Source: Longitalea arenae
GTDB lineage: Bacteria > Bacteroidota > Bacteroidia > Chitinophagales > Chitinophagaceae
Length of the DNA: 64,000 nt
Reading direction: 5' to 3'
Assembly: GCF_016924755.1 (NCBI RefSeq)
Contig: NZ_JAFFJX010000009.1
Coordinates: 202,727 to 266,726 of the forward strand
Every line of letters begins with the position of its first letter. Position 1 is the first letter of the stretch. Positions 53,797-63,873 of the stretch are shown in pieces. The notes beneath the pieces were generated by a model. It did not search any database. It saw nothing but the letters and a program-made list of their open reading frames with translations, and was not told the origin of the DNA. The translations under genes and the position numbers were made by a program.

Positions 53797-54999
53797 TTAA
53801 ATATAGCTCAGCCACCATTTTGTGCGGTGAAGGCGTTTATAATTATCGAACCATTTACACAGCGGAAATACGCCAATGACAATGATGATCCATAATACAT
53901 ACACAAAAGCCAGGCTGTAACCATAGCCCTGCAGCTGGCTGTTCATGCTTACCCAGCCGGTCAGGATCATATCGCTCCAGGAATAGCCTGACAGAACGGC
54001 TGCCAGTACGGCCAGTGCATGGATCAGGTAAATGTGCAGCAGGTAAAAGAACATGGGCACCCGGCCAAACACCACTAGTTTTTCCGTCAACCGGTTCAAT
54101 GGCTTTTCTGTAAAGGCCAGGAAGAGCAGGGCGGGGCCCAGCGTCATTAATATGTATAGTAAAGAAGGTGGATACTTGGTAACATTAAGGAATGACAGGC
54201 ATGTAAACAGCGTCGATCTTTGGGCAGACCAATGATGCGGATCGCCATAGGCATTAATCAATCTGATCAGGATGAAGAGGACAATAGCGCCCAGGCCCAG
54301 CCAGCGCAATGATTTCCGCCGCTTAGCCGTATCAAAGGTTGGCAAATACAGTTGTCCGAATACATAACCGGTAAGCATAATGCCTATCCAGGGAATAACA
54401 GGATAACCGAGCATAACCGAAAACGGCTTTCCAAAGAAAATATGCTGGTGATGCAGGAAGGAAAGCAGAAAGGAGGATGGGTTGGCAGTATCTGCTGCAT
54501 CCAGTAAATTATGCGCACCTATTAGTGTAAGACCTATAATCAATATCAGGGTACGTGGCAGATAGATCATGGCCGAAAGCACCATCATACTTATGCCTAA
54601 GGCCCATATGACCTGCAGGATCAGTACAGGATATTGGGGGTTGAAAGTCCAGCCGAACGTTACGATCAATACCTCAGCGATCACCAGCCACAGGCCCCTC
54701 GTAAAAAGGAAGAATGACAATTCTTTTTTGGTCTTTTTCACCCCGTTTAAAAAGGCAGAAGCGCCGGCCAGGAAAGTAAATACCGGGGCGCAAAAATGGG
54801 TCATCCAGCGGGTGAAGAACAGGGGCAGATCGGTGCGGGAAAGATCGGTGGGATCAAATTGGAAAGCGCCGGCATGAAAATAATCGCGCACATGGTCAAG
54901 CGCCATAATGATCATAACGGTGCCTCTCAACAGGTCGATGGAATGAATGCGCTTGCTTTTCACCTCAGAAAGCGGTAAAGCCGTTGGTTGAATGTGCAT
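53797..54999 (-). CDS. DUF1624-type (heparan-alpha-glucosaminide N-acetyltransferase-like) membrane protein
   Basis: A 400-residue protein with about ten TM segments. The N-terminal motif RIHSIDLLRGTVMIIMALDH (Asp, Arg-Gly, Asp-His) and APVFTFLAGASAFL match the DUF1624/HGSNAT-like acyltransferase family. The start at 54999 is the first ATG; upstream extension to 55041 would need a TTG. The substrate is unknown; family members are thought to move acetyl groups across the membrane to sugars or related compounds. The next gene, an OmpA protein, is divergent. Confidence 0.82.
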   Translation of the reverse strand: MHIQPTALPLSEVKSKRIHSIDLLRGTVMIIMALDHVRDYFHAGAFQFDPTDLSRTDLPLFFTRWMTHFCAPVFTFLAGASAFLNGVKKTKKELSFFLFTRGLWLVIAEVLIVTFGWTFNPQYPVLILQVIWALGISMMVLSAMIYLPRTLILIIGLTLIGAHNLLDAADTANPSSFLLSFLHHQHIFFGKPFSVMLGYPVIPWIGIMLTGYVFGQLYLPTFDTAKRRKSLRWLGLGAIVLFILIRLINAYGDPHHWSAQRSTLFTCLSFLNVTKYPPSLLYILMTLGPALLFLAFTEKPLNRLTEKLVVFGRVPMFFYLLHIYLIHALAVLAAVLSGYSWSDMILTGWVSMNSQLQGYGYSLAFVYVLWIIIVIGVFPLCKWFDNYKRLHRTKWWLSYI

Positions 55000-55250
55000 A
55001 TCAGTTATATGTTGTAGGTTAAACAGGGCAGAATTGAGCAAATCCTTCGGTACATCGTTCTGTAAAGATATGTATGGTTAGAATAATATTCAGTAAAAAT
55101 TATTCACTTTGGAATTTTATTCTGTTTGTTTCAGGTATAAGTCGCCTCCCACACTTAAAAAATGTCTTTTATCAATAAATAATTTATCTGTGAAGGGGCA
55201 TGCAATCTAGGGCTAAATTGTACGTTATTAGGTAATTAAATCCATACCTA

Positions 55251-56861
55251 GTGAGAAGAGTAGTACCCTTTTTGATCCTGGCCCTTGGCTTGCAACAGGC
55301 TACTGCCCAGATGTCGAACCCAAGTGATACGGGCAAATTAATAGTGCAAAAAGATAATATCATTACTGCCAACACCATTATCAAGATCGAGAATTTAGGC
55401 ACGAACATAAACTCCGATCTGGGTGAATTGCGGCCTACCGTATCAGCAGACGGCAATCTGTTGTTTTTTATTTGTGAGAACCATCCGGCCAATACCAAGT
55501 ATAATTCAGTTCCCAATTCACAGGACATCTGGTATGCTGAACGTGATTCGAACGGTGTATGGCAGGAAGCCCGCCATTTGAAGTATCCGCTCAATACATC
55601 TCAGTATAATGCCGTGTATTGGATCTCACCCGACAAAAACCGTATCCTCATCCGCGGTGCTTTTGGTAACGGCGGCGCCTATTTTGGAAAAGGCGTAAGC
55701 CTTTGTACCCGCCAGGCCGATGGCCGCTGGGGCGAACCGGAAATGTTGTATATAAAAAAGTATGAGAAATATGACCGCGGCCTGGTTTCAGGAGCTACGC
55801 TTTCGCCAGACATGAAAGCATTGGTATTATATATGACGCCTGTACCGGGCAGCTCAGATAACGACCTCTTTGTTTGCTTTCGCGAACCCGACGGTAGCTG
55901 GACGGAACCCAAGAGCCTCGGCAAACAGATAAACTTACCGGGCGATGAGATGACGCCTTACATTGCGGCTGACGGCGTGACCATGTATTTCAGCAGTAAC
56001 CGTCCCGGTGGTTTGGGCGACAACGATATCTGGATGACGAAAAGGCTCGATAAAAGCTGGACGAAATGGAGCACGCCGGTTAACCTGGGAAGCCCCATCA
56101 ATACGGAAGGCTGGGATGCCTTCTTTACCCTGGATGCCGGTGGCGAATATGCGTACTTAACCAGTAATAAAGATACCTATGGTGAAAGTGATATTGTGCG
56201 CGTAAAGTTACTGGAGCGCGAAAAGCCAAACCCGGTGATCCTCGTAAGCGGCAATGTGTATAATGCCAAGACCAAACAGCCGCTCAGCGCTTCCCTTATT
56301 TATGAAACCCTGCCCGATGGGGTAGAAGCGGGTAACGGCATTTCAAGCCCCACCGATGGCGCCTTTAAAATTGTATTGCCTTACGATAAGAACTATAGCA
56401 TCAGGGCCAGTGCCGATAAATTCTTCGCCATTTCAGAGAACCTGAACCTTGATTCTATGGTAAGGGCTGGCTATAAAGAGATCCATAAAGACCTGTACCT
56501 GGTGCCCATTGAAATTGGACAGGTGGTGCGCCTAAACAATGTCTTCTTCGACTTTGATAAATGGGACCTGCGTCCTGAATCGAATGTTGAACTCGACCGG
56601 GTAGTAAAACTGTTAAAAGAAAACCCGGCCATTGAAATTGAATTGAGCGCACACACCGATAGTAAGGGCTCAGACGAGTATAACTTCAGGCTCTCTGACA
56701 ACCGTGCCAAATCCTGCGTGGAGTATATCATCTCGAAAGGTATTCCGGCGAGCCGTATTGTATCGAAAGGATATGGTGAAAGCATGCCGGTGTCTGAAAA
56801 CGAAACCGATGAGGGCCGACAGCTGAACCGTCGTGTTGAGTTCAAGATCCTTAAGAACTAA
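55251..56861 (+). CDS. OmpA-family protein with PD40-type propeller
   Basis: A 536-residue secreted protein with a GTG start at 55251 and a signal peptide of about 19 residues (RRVVPFLILALGLQQATAQ); no ATG gives an equally good signal. PD40/WD40-like beta-propeller repeats (RPTVSADGNLLFFI, YIAADGVTMYFSSNRPGG) are followed by a CarboxypepD_reg-like segment (VSGNVYNAKTKQPLSASLI) and an OmpA domain at the C-terminus (NNVFFDFDKWDLRPES, ELSAHTDSKGSDEYN, RLSDNRAKSC) for peptidoglycan binding. Similar proteins are found in T9SS and gliding gene clusters in Bacteroidota. Probable periplasmic or outer-membrane anchor; exact role unknown. Confidence 0.88.
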   Translation: MRRVVPFLILALGLQQATAQMSNPSDTGKLIVQKDNIITANTIIKIENLGTNINSDLGELRPTVSADGNLLFFICENHPANTKYNSVPNSQDIWYAERDSNGVWQEARHLKYPLNTSQYNAVYWISPDKNRILIRGAFGNGGAYFGKGVSLCTRQADGRWGEPEMLYIKKYEKYDRGLVSGATLSPDMKALVLYMTPVPGSSDNDLFVCFREPDGSWTEPKSLGKQINLPGDEMTPYIAADGVTMYFSSNRPGGLGDNDIWMTKRLDKSWTKWSTPVNLGSPINTEGWDAFFTLDAGGEYAYLTSNKDTYGESDIVRVKLLEREKPNPVILVSGNVYNAKTKQPLSASLIYETLPDGVEAGNGISSPTDGAFKIVLPYDKNYSIRASADKFFAISENLNLDSMVRAGYKEIHKDLYLVPIEIGQVVRLNNVFFDFDKWDLRPESNVELDRVVKLLKENPAIEIELSAHTDSKGSDEYNFRLSDNRAKSCVEYIISKGIPASRIVSKGYGESMPVSENETDEGRQLNRRVEFKILKN

Positions 56862-56897
56862 TCCGGTCCATTAAGCTGATCAGCTAATGGGCCGATA

Positions 56898-56932
56898 AAA
56901 AGGTGGGTCTTCCTGATGGGAGGCCCACCTTT
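56898..56932 (+). terminator. Terminator after OmpA gene
   Basis: AAAGGTGGGTCTTCC and GGGAGGCCCACCTTT form a 15-bp stem with two G-U pairs and a 4-nt loop, followed by an AT-rich tail (ATTATATG). Located 37 bp after the stop codon. Confidence 0.7.
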
Positions 56933-57065
56933 ATTATATGCCTTCTTTCAGGCGTTTTTGTCGTATATAGGATGGTGCAGGATACAATTCCATATTAAAT
57001 ACTTATTTTCAGGATCAGTAATAGCTGACTGTTTAAAACCTAACTGCTAAAAGTGAGGAGTGTAC

Positions 57066-57674
57066 ATGCACGCTGACCGAACATTACATCTTGATTGCCA
57101 TGATGCCTCCATGCATGCCATAAAGGACGATGCTGCTGCATTTGAATTTTTCTTCAAACAACATTTCGCAGCATTATGCAGCTGGTGCCAGCATAAATAT
57201 GGGTTCGATACCGATATTGCCAAAGAAGTAGTGCATACTGCCTTTATTAAGTTATGGAAGAACCGCGCTGCCCTGCCGCCGGAAATGGCGGTAAAAGCAT
57301 TTCTGCATAAAGTGATCAACAATACCAGCCTCGATATTATCCGCCACGCCAAAGTGCGGGAACGGTTTGAACAGTATGTACTGCGCCGGAATGAAAGAGC
57401 GGGCGCCAACACCCCACAGGAAAACTACGATGCAAAAAAGCTGCGCATAGATATTGATAATGCTGTTTCAGAACTGCCGGGGCAAATGCGTACCATCTTT
57501 GAGCTCAGCCGGTATGAAGGGTTGAAGTATGCGGAGATAGCCCGGCAGCTGAATGTTTCCGTGAATACGGTAGAAACACAAATGGGCCGTGCGCTTAAAA
57601 AACTGCGTGTAAAACTGGCCGCATACCTCACTCTCTCATTTATTATAATGGTTATCAATAGGATATTTTTTTAA
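57066..57674 (+). CDS. ECF RNA polymerase sigma factor with hydrophobic tail
   Basis: A 202-residue ECF factor. Region 2 is AFEFFFKQHFAALCSW and IAKEVVHTAFIKLWKNR; region 4 is LPGQMRTIFELSRYEGLKYAEIARQLNVSVNTVETQ. It ends in a hydrophobic tail (AAYLTLSFIIMVINRIFF). The start at 57066 follows AGGAG and is preferred over the GTG at 57060. It precedes fecR by 56 bp, then susC and susD. Confidence 0.92.
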   Translation: MHADRTLHLDCHDASMHAIKDDAAAFEFFFKQHFAALCSWCQHKYGFDTDIAKEVVHTAFIKLWKNRAALPPEMAVKAFLHKVINNTSLDIIRHAKVRERFEQYVLRRNERAGANTPQENYDAKKLRIDIDNAVSELPGQMRTIFELSRYEGLKYAEIARQLNVSVNTVETQMGRALKKLRVKLAAYLTLSFIIMVINRIFF

Positions 57675-57730
57675 AAAATTTCAGTGCCTTGTCATGGCAG
57701 GTGTTCTTTAAAACGTAATACCATCAGAAC

Positions 57731-58870
57731 ATGAAGAACAGCGAGCAATTGGACGATTTGATCACGCGACATTTTTGTAATGAGCTGAACAGCGATGACC
57801 AGGCTTTGCTGTTTCAATGGTTAAGTGCCAGTGAAGAAAACAGGCAATATTATGAAGAACTGAAAAACACCTGGCAGTTAATGAAGCAGGCAAAAACACC
57901 CGAAGAGATCAATGCAGCGGAAGAATGGGCTTATTTTCAGGAATGCCTGCATCAGGATGCCCGCGGTGAACGTGATGATGCGGCGGCAGCAAGCGGTAAA
58001 AGCGGGATTGTTCGAAAGCTTGTGATAGTTACCACCATTGCTGCGTCGGTATTGTTCATTGTGGCAATAGGATACAACCGGTTTGGTAAAACACCCGGCC
58101 GGGCCCCGGCAGTTGCAAACCTACCTGAAGACAGTACACCAACGGTAATAGTACGGCATGAAACCAATACAACGGATAAGGCAAAACAGATCGTATTGGC
58201 CGATAGTTCGGTAATTATACTGGAACCATTAAGCGATCTAAGCTGGCATGAGCCTTTTACTAACAACAGGCGCGAAATAACATTAAAAGGAAAAGCCCGC
58301 TTTCGGGTGGCAAAAGACCCAACAAGGCCCTTTACGGTGATCAGCGGCCAACTGGCAACGACTGCCCTGGGTACCGAATTTACGGTTACGGCATTTGCAG
58401 AGGAAGATGTCATTTCCGTACAATTATTTGAAGGCAGGGTTGTGGTAAAAGCGGCCAACAGTCTTCAGCCTGTACTAAAAAAGGATTATTACCTTTTGCC
58501 TGGTGAAGAGTTGTTGTACAGCAATAAGCAATACTCCGCAATGGTAAGGAAGTTCATTCATCATAATACGACCGCCAAAAACAAACCGGAAGAAACGCAT
58601 AATGCTGCAGATCAGCCGTTGTTGCCGGCAGGGGATAAAGGATCCTGGTACATGTTCAATAACCAGCCGCTGGCACAGGTGTTCAAACAACTGCAGGAAA
58701 TATACGGCGTTAAGATCCTCTATGCTGAAAAAGATCTTGAGAAACTATATTTCATAGGAAAATTCAGTAAAACTGATTCGTTGGATACTATCCTGAAGCA
58801 GATCGCTGCCCTTAATAACCTGACCGTAACCAAACAGAACAATACTTACACAATAGACAATAGGCAATAG
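57731..58870 (+). CDS. FecR-type anti-sigma factor
   Basis: A 379-residue FecR-like protein: N-terminal helical domain (LDDLITRHFCNELNSDDQALLFQW), TM at about 97-115, FecR domain (RREITLKGKARFRVAKD, TTALGTEFTVTAF) and C-terminal DUF4974-like domain (LAQVFKQLQEIYGVKILY). The last codons and the stop (T-I-D-N-R-Q-stop) are encoded by heptamer repeats, so the natural C-terminus may have been altered by repeat insertion. Its presumed target is the sigma factor just upstream. Confidence 0.92.
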   Translation: MKNSEQLDDLITRHFCNELNSDDQALLFQWLSASEENRQYYEELKNTWQLMKQAKTPEEINAAEEWAYFQECLHQDARGERDDAAAASGKSGIVRKLVIVTTIAASVLFIVAIGYNRFGKTPGRAPAVANLPEDSTPTVIVRHETNTTDKAKQIVLADSSVIILEPLSDLSWHEPFTNNRREITLKGKARFRVAKDPTRPFTVISGQLATTALGTEFTVTAFAEEDVISVQLFEGRVVVKAANSLQPVLKKDYYLLPGEELLYSNKQYSAMVRKFIHHNTTAKNKPEETHNAADQPLLPAGDKGSWYMFNNQPLAQVFKQLQEIYGVKILYAEKDLEKLYFIGKFSKTDSLDTILKQIAALNNLTVTKQNNTYTIDNRQ

Positions 58871-58963
58871 GCAATAGACAATAGGCAAATATGCCATATT
58901 GCAGAGCGCCCAACTTTCAGCAGGCCCTGCCAATTGCCAATTGCCAATTGTCAATTGCCAATT
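58851..58963. repeat. Two blocks of heptamer repeats at the fecR-susC junction
   Basis: Five to six CAATAGG-type units run from 58851 to 58885 and include the fecR stop codon. Five GCCAATT-type units run from 58929 to 58963, 18 bp before the susC start. The second block is the reverse complement of the GGCAAT-type units at 44331-44463. Presence of the same heptamer family at two distant loci suggests a dispersed repeat family. Confidence 0.75.
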
Positions 58964-58981
58964 GATTAAAAAGACCGCCAT

Positions 58982-61900
58982 ATGAGATTTAATGTACTTA
59001 AGTCGGGGCCCTGCTATGCCCTTACCTTCCTGCTACATCTCCTGATCACTCCACTGCTGCATGCGCAGGAAAATACAAGCACTGTAAAAGGTATTGTTCA
59101 AAACAATAACGGCGACCCGCTATCGGGGGTGTCGGTTGTCATTCGAAATACCGCTAACAATTTTACTTCCGGCACCAGTACCGACAGCGCCGGCGTTTTT
59201 TCCTTTTCACGTTTACCTGCCGGTGGCCCGTATAAATTTACCTTCTCTATAGTAGGGTACGAAAGCCAGACACTGTCGGGTTACAATATTAAAAATGACA
59301 TTACGCTTTCCCTGGTAGTTAAAATGAAAGACATGGCCGGTTCGCTCGACCAGGTGATCGTGATCGGTTATGGTTCACAACGGAAGCGGGCGGTAACCGG
59401 TTCTGTGGTATCATTGAGCGCTGAACAGTTTAAGGACCGGTCTTCCAGTAATGTGGCGCAATCTATTGAAGGACTGGTGCCGGGGGTGAATATTTCAACT
59501 ACCCAGGGCGCGCCCGGATTCGGGCCAACCATTCGCGTACGAGGTATCAATTCCATTACCGCAGGTACGAACCCGTTATACGTGGTGGATGGCATGGCCA
59601 TGGAGAATTTTGACCTCAATATCATCAACGCCCAGGATATTCAATCGATAGAGATCTTGAAAGATGCGGCTTCCGCTGCCATTTACGGATCGAGAGGCGC
59701 CAACGGGGTAATTATAGTAACCACTAAACTGGGCAAAGCCGGAAAACCACAGGTGAACCTGAATTATGAACATGGCCTGCAAAAAGTGACCAGGAAAGTA
59801 GACCTGATGGATGCGCAGCAATGGATCAGGTATTATATCGATGCCCGTAACAATGCATGGGTTGCTTCCGGTCCGGGCCGTTCGGCCTCCGATCCCAACA
59901 GTGCCAGGGGAGGCAGTAAGACCTATTTGATACCACCCGATTTCTTAAATAATCCGGAGCAGTTTGGCAAAGGAACCGACTGGCAGGATGTTTTATTCAG
60001 AACGGCCCAGTCGCGGAATATACAAGCCTCTGTAAGCGGTGGTACAGACAGGGCACAATATCTTTTTTCGGCCGGCTTCCTCGACCAGGAGGCAGTGGTC
60101 ATAGATAATTATTACAAACGGCTTGCCTTGCGCATGAATATCCGCCAGAAGATCACAGAAAAAGTAACGGCAGGTTTGAATTTTTCTTTTACCGGCATGC
60201 ACAGCCGCATCGATGGTATAGAAGGAAAATCAGATGTGGTAAGCCTTGCCCTGCAGAGCGATCCGATCTTCCCGGTGTATAATGAAAATGGAAATTTGGG
60301 GTTTTTAGATCCCAATTCAACATGGAACCGCTTTACGGCTTACGGCGTGCAATTATGGCATCCTTACTCTATGATCAGGTATGCCGATAAGTTGAACAAG
60401 GTGTATAATACGATTGCCGGTGCATACATCGAATACAAACCCATTAAAGACCTTACGTTTAAAAGCAGCGCCAATGCCATTCTTACCCAACGGAACTATA
60501 ACTGGTTCTGGCGTACCAATGCGGGTTATGGCTATAGTACCTTATTGCCGGCTGAAGGCAGGTATAATACCTATAGTAACCTGAACTGGCTTACAGAGAA
60601 CTCACTCTCATATGACAAAACTTTTGGGGAACATACTATTGGGGCGCTGGTAGCGTATACGGCCCAGAAGCAGCGCGGTGATACCTCCCAGCAACGATCA
60701 ACGAATTATCCCAATGACCTGATACAAACCCTGAATGCAGCAGGCACCTATAGTTTAAGCACCACTACGACCGGAGAATGGGCTTTATTGTCGTGGTTGT
60801 CGCGGGTAAGCTATAGTTATAAGAACAAATATTTTTTGAACGGCACCATCCGGCGCGACGGCAGTTCGCGGTTTGGGCAGGCATCGCGTTGGGGATATTT
60901 CCCTTCGCTGTCATTAGGCTGGCTGATCTCGGATGAACCATTTATGCAATCCATTTCGGCGCTCAATAGCTTGAAACTGCGGGTAAGTTATGGAACAACC
61001 GGTAATAACCAGATCCCGAACTATGGGCCCATCAGTCTGCTGGATGGATCGAAATATGCCTACAGCGATAATGTGGTCAATGGCATCCGGGTCACTACCA
61101 TTCCCAATCCCGATCTGAAATGGGAAAAGACCAACCAGTTTAACGTGGGCCTCGATGTAGCGGCCTTCAATAACCGCATTAGCCTTACAGCAGAGTTTTA
61201 CAACTCCACCACGAAAGACCTTTTATTGAATGTACCTGTTCCCATTCTCACCGGCTTTGCTACCCAACTTACCAATATTGGCAAAGTGCGCAACCGCGGT
61301 GTTGAGCTGGCCATTTCATCAAAGAATATAGTGAACAGTGATCTTAAATGGAATACCGACTTCAATATCTCTGCCAACCGTAATGAAGTATTACAACTGG
61401 GACCAAACAATGCGCCTGTTATTGTGGAAGAATGGGGCAGCCGCTTTGTAACAGAAGTAGGTAAGCCCATCAGCAATTATGTAGGGTACATATTTGATGG
61501 CGTATATAATAACCAGGATGAAATTAACAAAGGGCCTAAATATCCATCCGGTATCATTGTTACGCCCGGCGATCCCATTGTGCGGGATGTAACAGGTGAT
61601 AATAAGATAGATGCCAGCGACCGTACAACCTTAGGGAATGCGCAACCTAATTTTACTGCCGGCCTGGTGAATACTTTCAATTACAGGAATTTCGAGTTTT
61701 CCTTCATGTTGCATGGCGTATTTGGCAACGAGATCGTGAACCAGCAAACCCGGTATAATAAATACTGGAACGATAGCCGCAATGCCTATGCTTCCATTGG
61801 CAACTACTGGAAATCGGAACAGGAACCAGGTGATGGAAAAACATTCAAGCCCAATGCAGAATACAAAGGGATGCAAACCCAGTTCTCCAGTTACTGGATA

Positions 61901-62188
61901 GAGGATGGCACATTTGTAAGGATCAAGAACATTCGTTTATCATACAGTTTGCCCAGGGCGGTCAGTTCCAAATTAGCATTTCGCAATATCCGGGTATATG
62001 TAAATGCGGAGAACGTGCATGTGTTCAGTAACTATGTGGGATTTGATCCTGAGAATAGTATTTACTCTACCGGCACCGATGCGGCTTCCAGCCTTACGCC
62101 GTTTCCGCCCGGATTAATGGTGGGCGCCGATTACGGAAGTTATCCCATACCCATTACGGTAACTTTTGGGGTTAAAGCAGATCTGTAA
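58982..62188 (+). CDS. SusC/RagA-type TonB-dependent receptor, no STN domain
   Basis: A 1068-residue receptor. A signal peptide (about 1-28, ending LHAQ) is followed directly by a CarboxypepD_reg-like domain (VKGIVQNNNGDPLSGVSVVIRN), a plug with TNPLYVVDGMAMENFDLN and AAIYGSRGANGVIIVT, and the barrel ending YPIPITVTFGVKADL. STN is absent although sigma and fecR genes stand directly upstream, so signalling to FecR through STN is not evident. The SusD gene follows 99 bp later. Confidence 0.95.
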   Translation: MRFNVLKSGPCYALTFLLHLLITPLLHAQENTSTVKGIVQNNNGDPLSGVSVVIRNTANNFTSGTSTDSAGVFSFSRLPAGGPYKFTFSIVGYESQTLSGYNIKNDITLSLVVKMKDMAGSLDQVIVIGYGSQRKRAVTGSVVSLSAEQFKDRSSSNVAQSIEGLVPGVNISTTQGAPGFGPTIRVRGINSITAGTNPLYVVDGMAMENFDLNIINAQDIQSIEILKDAASAAIYGSRGANGVIIVTTKLGKAGKPQVNLNYEHGLQKVTRKVDLMDAQQWIRYYIDARNNAWVASGPGRSASDPNSARGGSKTYLIPPDFLNNPEQFGKGTDWQDVLFRTAQSRNIQASVSGGTDRAQYLFSAGFLDQEAVVIDNYYKRLALRMNIRQKITEKVTAGLNFSFTGMHSRIDGIEGKSDVVSLALQSDPIFPVYNENGNLGFLDPNSTWNRFTAYGVQLWHPYSMIRYADKLNKVYNTIAGAYIEYKPIKDLTFKSSANAILTQRNYNWFWRTNAGYGYSTLLPAEGRYNTYSNLNWLTENSLSYDKTFGEHTIGALVAYTAQKQRGDTSQQRSTNYPNDLIQTLNAAGTYSLSTTTTGEWALLSWLSRVSYSYKNKYFLNGTIRRDGSSRFGQASRWGYFPSLSLGWLISDEPFMQSISALNSLKLRVSYGTTGNNQIPNYGPISLLDGSKYAYSDNVVNGIRVTTIPNPDLKWEKTNQFNVGLDVAAFNNRISLTAEFYNSTTKDLLLNVPVPILTGFATQLTNIGKVRNRGVELAISSKNIVNSDLKWNTDFNISANRNEVLQLGPNNAPVIVEEWGSRFVTEVGKPISNYVGYIFDGVYNNQDEINKGPKYPSGIIVTPGDPIVRDVTGDNKIDASDRTTLGNAQPNFTAGLVNTFNYRNFEFSFMLHGVFGNEIVNQQTRYNKYWNDSRNAYASIGNYWKSEQEPGDGKTFKPNAEYKGMQTQFSSYWIEDGTFVRIKNIRLSYSLPRAVSSKLAFRNIRVYVNAENVHVFSNYVGFDPENSIYSTGTDAASSLTPFPPGLMVGADYGSYPIPITVTFGVKADL

Positions 62189-62287
62189 TCAACATTGGAT
62201 TTGACCTGTAAGTCCATCGTTTGATCTTGCATAATTATTGGGTTTAATTGGACCTCAGTTCTGGCAGTATTCAAAAAAATAACATTT

Positions 62288-63727
62288 ATGAAAAGGAAGT
62301 TTGTTCTGATCATAGTTTTAGCAACCACCATCATCAGCTGCAAAAAATCTTTCCTGGAGCTGGCGCCGGTATCTAACAGCAATGCCAATAACTTTTATAA
62401 GACAAAAGGTGATTTTGACCTGGCCGTAAACAATGCTTACAGTACCTTATATACCATGTATGGACCAACCGGGCTGATCTCTTATTGCGGTGAGTTAATG
62501 TCTGACAATGCCACGATCTACCAGGTAGCGGGCTCGGGCAGTATCACGGTGGGCGACAGGTGGGCCTTTCGCGATTATACGTTGAACCCTGCCAATAACG
62601 TCGTGAACCAGCTTTGGATGGATTCCTATATCTCCCTGTATAATGTGAATATAGTACTTGATAAGATCCAGGGCGCTTCGCTCGATGATAACTACATAAC
62701 GCAGGTGACCGCAGAAATGCGTTTTTTACGTGGATTGTATTATTTCTATATGGTGCAGGCCTGGGGCGATGTACCGCTGGTAACAACGCCAATAACATCG
62801 GCAGAAGCATTTACAACAGGCCGTACGCCCAAAGCGGATGTGTACAGGCAGGTGATCGGGGATCTTAGCTATGCAGCAGATCATTTAACGGCACCGGACA
62901 AAGTGCCGGCGCCCGGCCGGGCATCAAAAGGCGCTTCTCAAACCCTGTTGGGAAAAGTGCATCTGACCATGGGCAATAAAACGGCCGCTGCGCAGGTGCT
63001 GCAGCAGGTATACAATTCTTATGATGGAACCATCTATTCCCTCCTGCCAGAATTTGGTTCTTTATGGGGACCAACACTGGCGAACAAGAATACAAAGGAA
63101 TCGGTATTTGAAGTGCAGTATAAAGGCGGCGCCAATAATCCGTCCAGTATCTACTGGCCGGCCTTTGCACCCTTCGAGAATTTCTCCATTACGCGTTTTG
63201 GCGGTGGTATGAACCAGGTCACCGATGATCTGTATAATGAATACGAACCGGGCGATAAAAGAAGGGATACCTCTTTTGAGCTGGGCTATTTTAAAGGCGG
63301 TAACTGGATCCCGATCAAATTTCAGAAAAAGTGGAAAGACATTAACGCCCCGATCGTGAATGCAGCCGAATCGTGCAATAACAATTTCATGGTGCTGCGA
63401 TATGCCGATGTGTTGTTGATGCTGACGGAAGCTACCGGCGATGTACAATACCTGAATAAGATAAGAAGCCGCGCCGGCCTGCCATTGTATGGAACGCCCG
63501 GGTATCCTTCGGCTAAATATCCAACGCTCGAGCTGGCCATAGAACATGAACGGCGGATGGAGTTTGCGATGGAATTCCATCGCTGGTTCGACCTGAAAAG
63601 GACCGGCCGGGCCGAGACCGTATTATCGGCCAAGGGAAAACCGGTGAATGAAAATAAATTATTATTGCCCATACCACAGTTTGCGCGGGACCAGAATCCT
63701 GACCTGCAGCAAAACGACGGGTATTGA
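62288..63727 (+). CDS. SusD/RagB-family lipoprotein
   Basis: A 479-residue lipoprotein with lipobox IISC (about residue 17) and the family's KKSFLELAPVSNSNANNFYKT opening, FLRGLYYFYMVQAWGDVPLVTTP in the middle and AIEHERRMEFAMEFHRWFDLKRTGR near the C-terminus. It partners the preceding SusC. The start ATG follows an AT-rich leader; a terminator lies about 105 bp after the stop. Confidence 0.94.
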   Translation: MKRKFVLIIVLATTIISCKKSFLELAPVSNSNANNFYKTKGDFDLAVNNAYSTLYTMYGPTGLISYCGELMSDNATIYQVAGSGSITVGDRWAFRDYTLNPANNVVNQLWMDSYISLYNVNIVLDKIQGASLDDNYITQVTAEMRFLRGLYYFYMVQAWGDVPLVTTPITSAEAFTTGRTPKADVYRQVIGDLSYAADHLTAPDKVPAPGRASKGASQTLLGKVHLTMGNKTAAAQVLQQVYNSYDGTIYSLLPEFGSLWGPTLANKNTKESVFEVQYKGGANNPSSIYWPAFAPFENFSITRFGGGMNQVTDDLYNEYEPGDKRRDTSFELGYFKGGNWIPIKFQKKWKDINAPIVNAAESCNNNFMVLRYADVLLMLTEATGDVQYLNKIRSRAGLPLYGTPGYPSAKYPTLELAIEHERRMEFAMEFHRWFDLKRTGRAETVLSAKGKPVNENKLLLPIPQFARDQNPDLQQNDGY

Positions 63728-63832
63728 GAATACACTGCATTTCGTTGAGCCGCGTTCGCCTTGTGCACAGGGTGGCCTGAGCAAGGCGATTGTTGGCCGC
63801 CAGCGATAAACGACGCAGTTTCGGTTATAGGT

Positions 63833-63870
63833 AAAGAGGCACCCGGTTTACCAGGGTAGCCTCTTTTTTT
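63833..63870 (+). terminator. Terminator after susD gene
   Basis: AGAGGC/GCCTCT with ACCC/GGGT and one bulged A give a stem of about 10 bp and a 9-nt loop, followed by seven Ts. The group II intron begins four bases later. Confidence 0.75.
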
Positions 63871-63873
63871 GTA

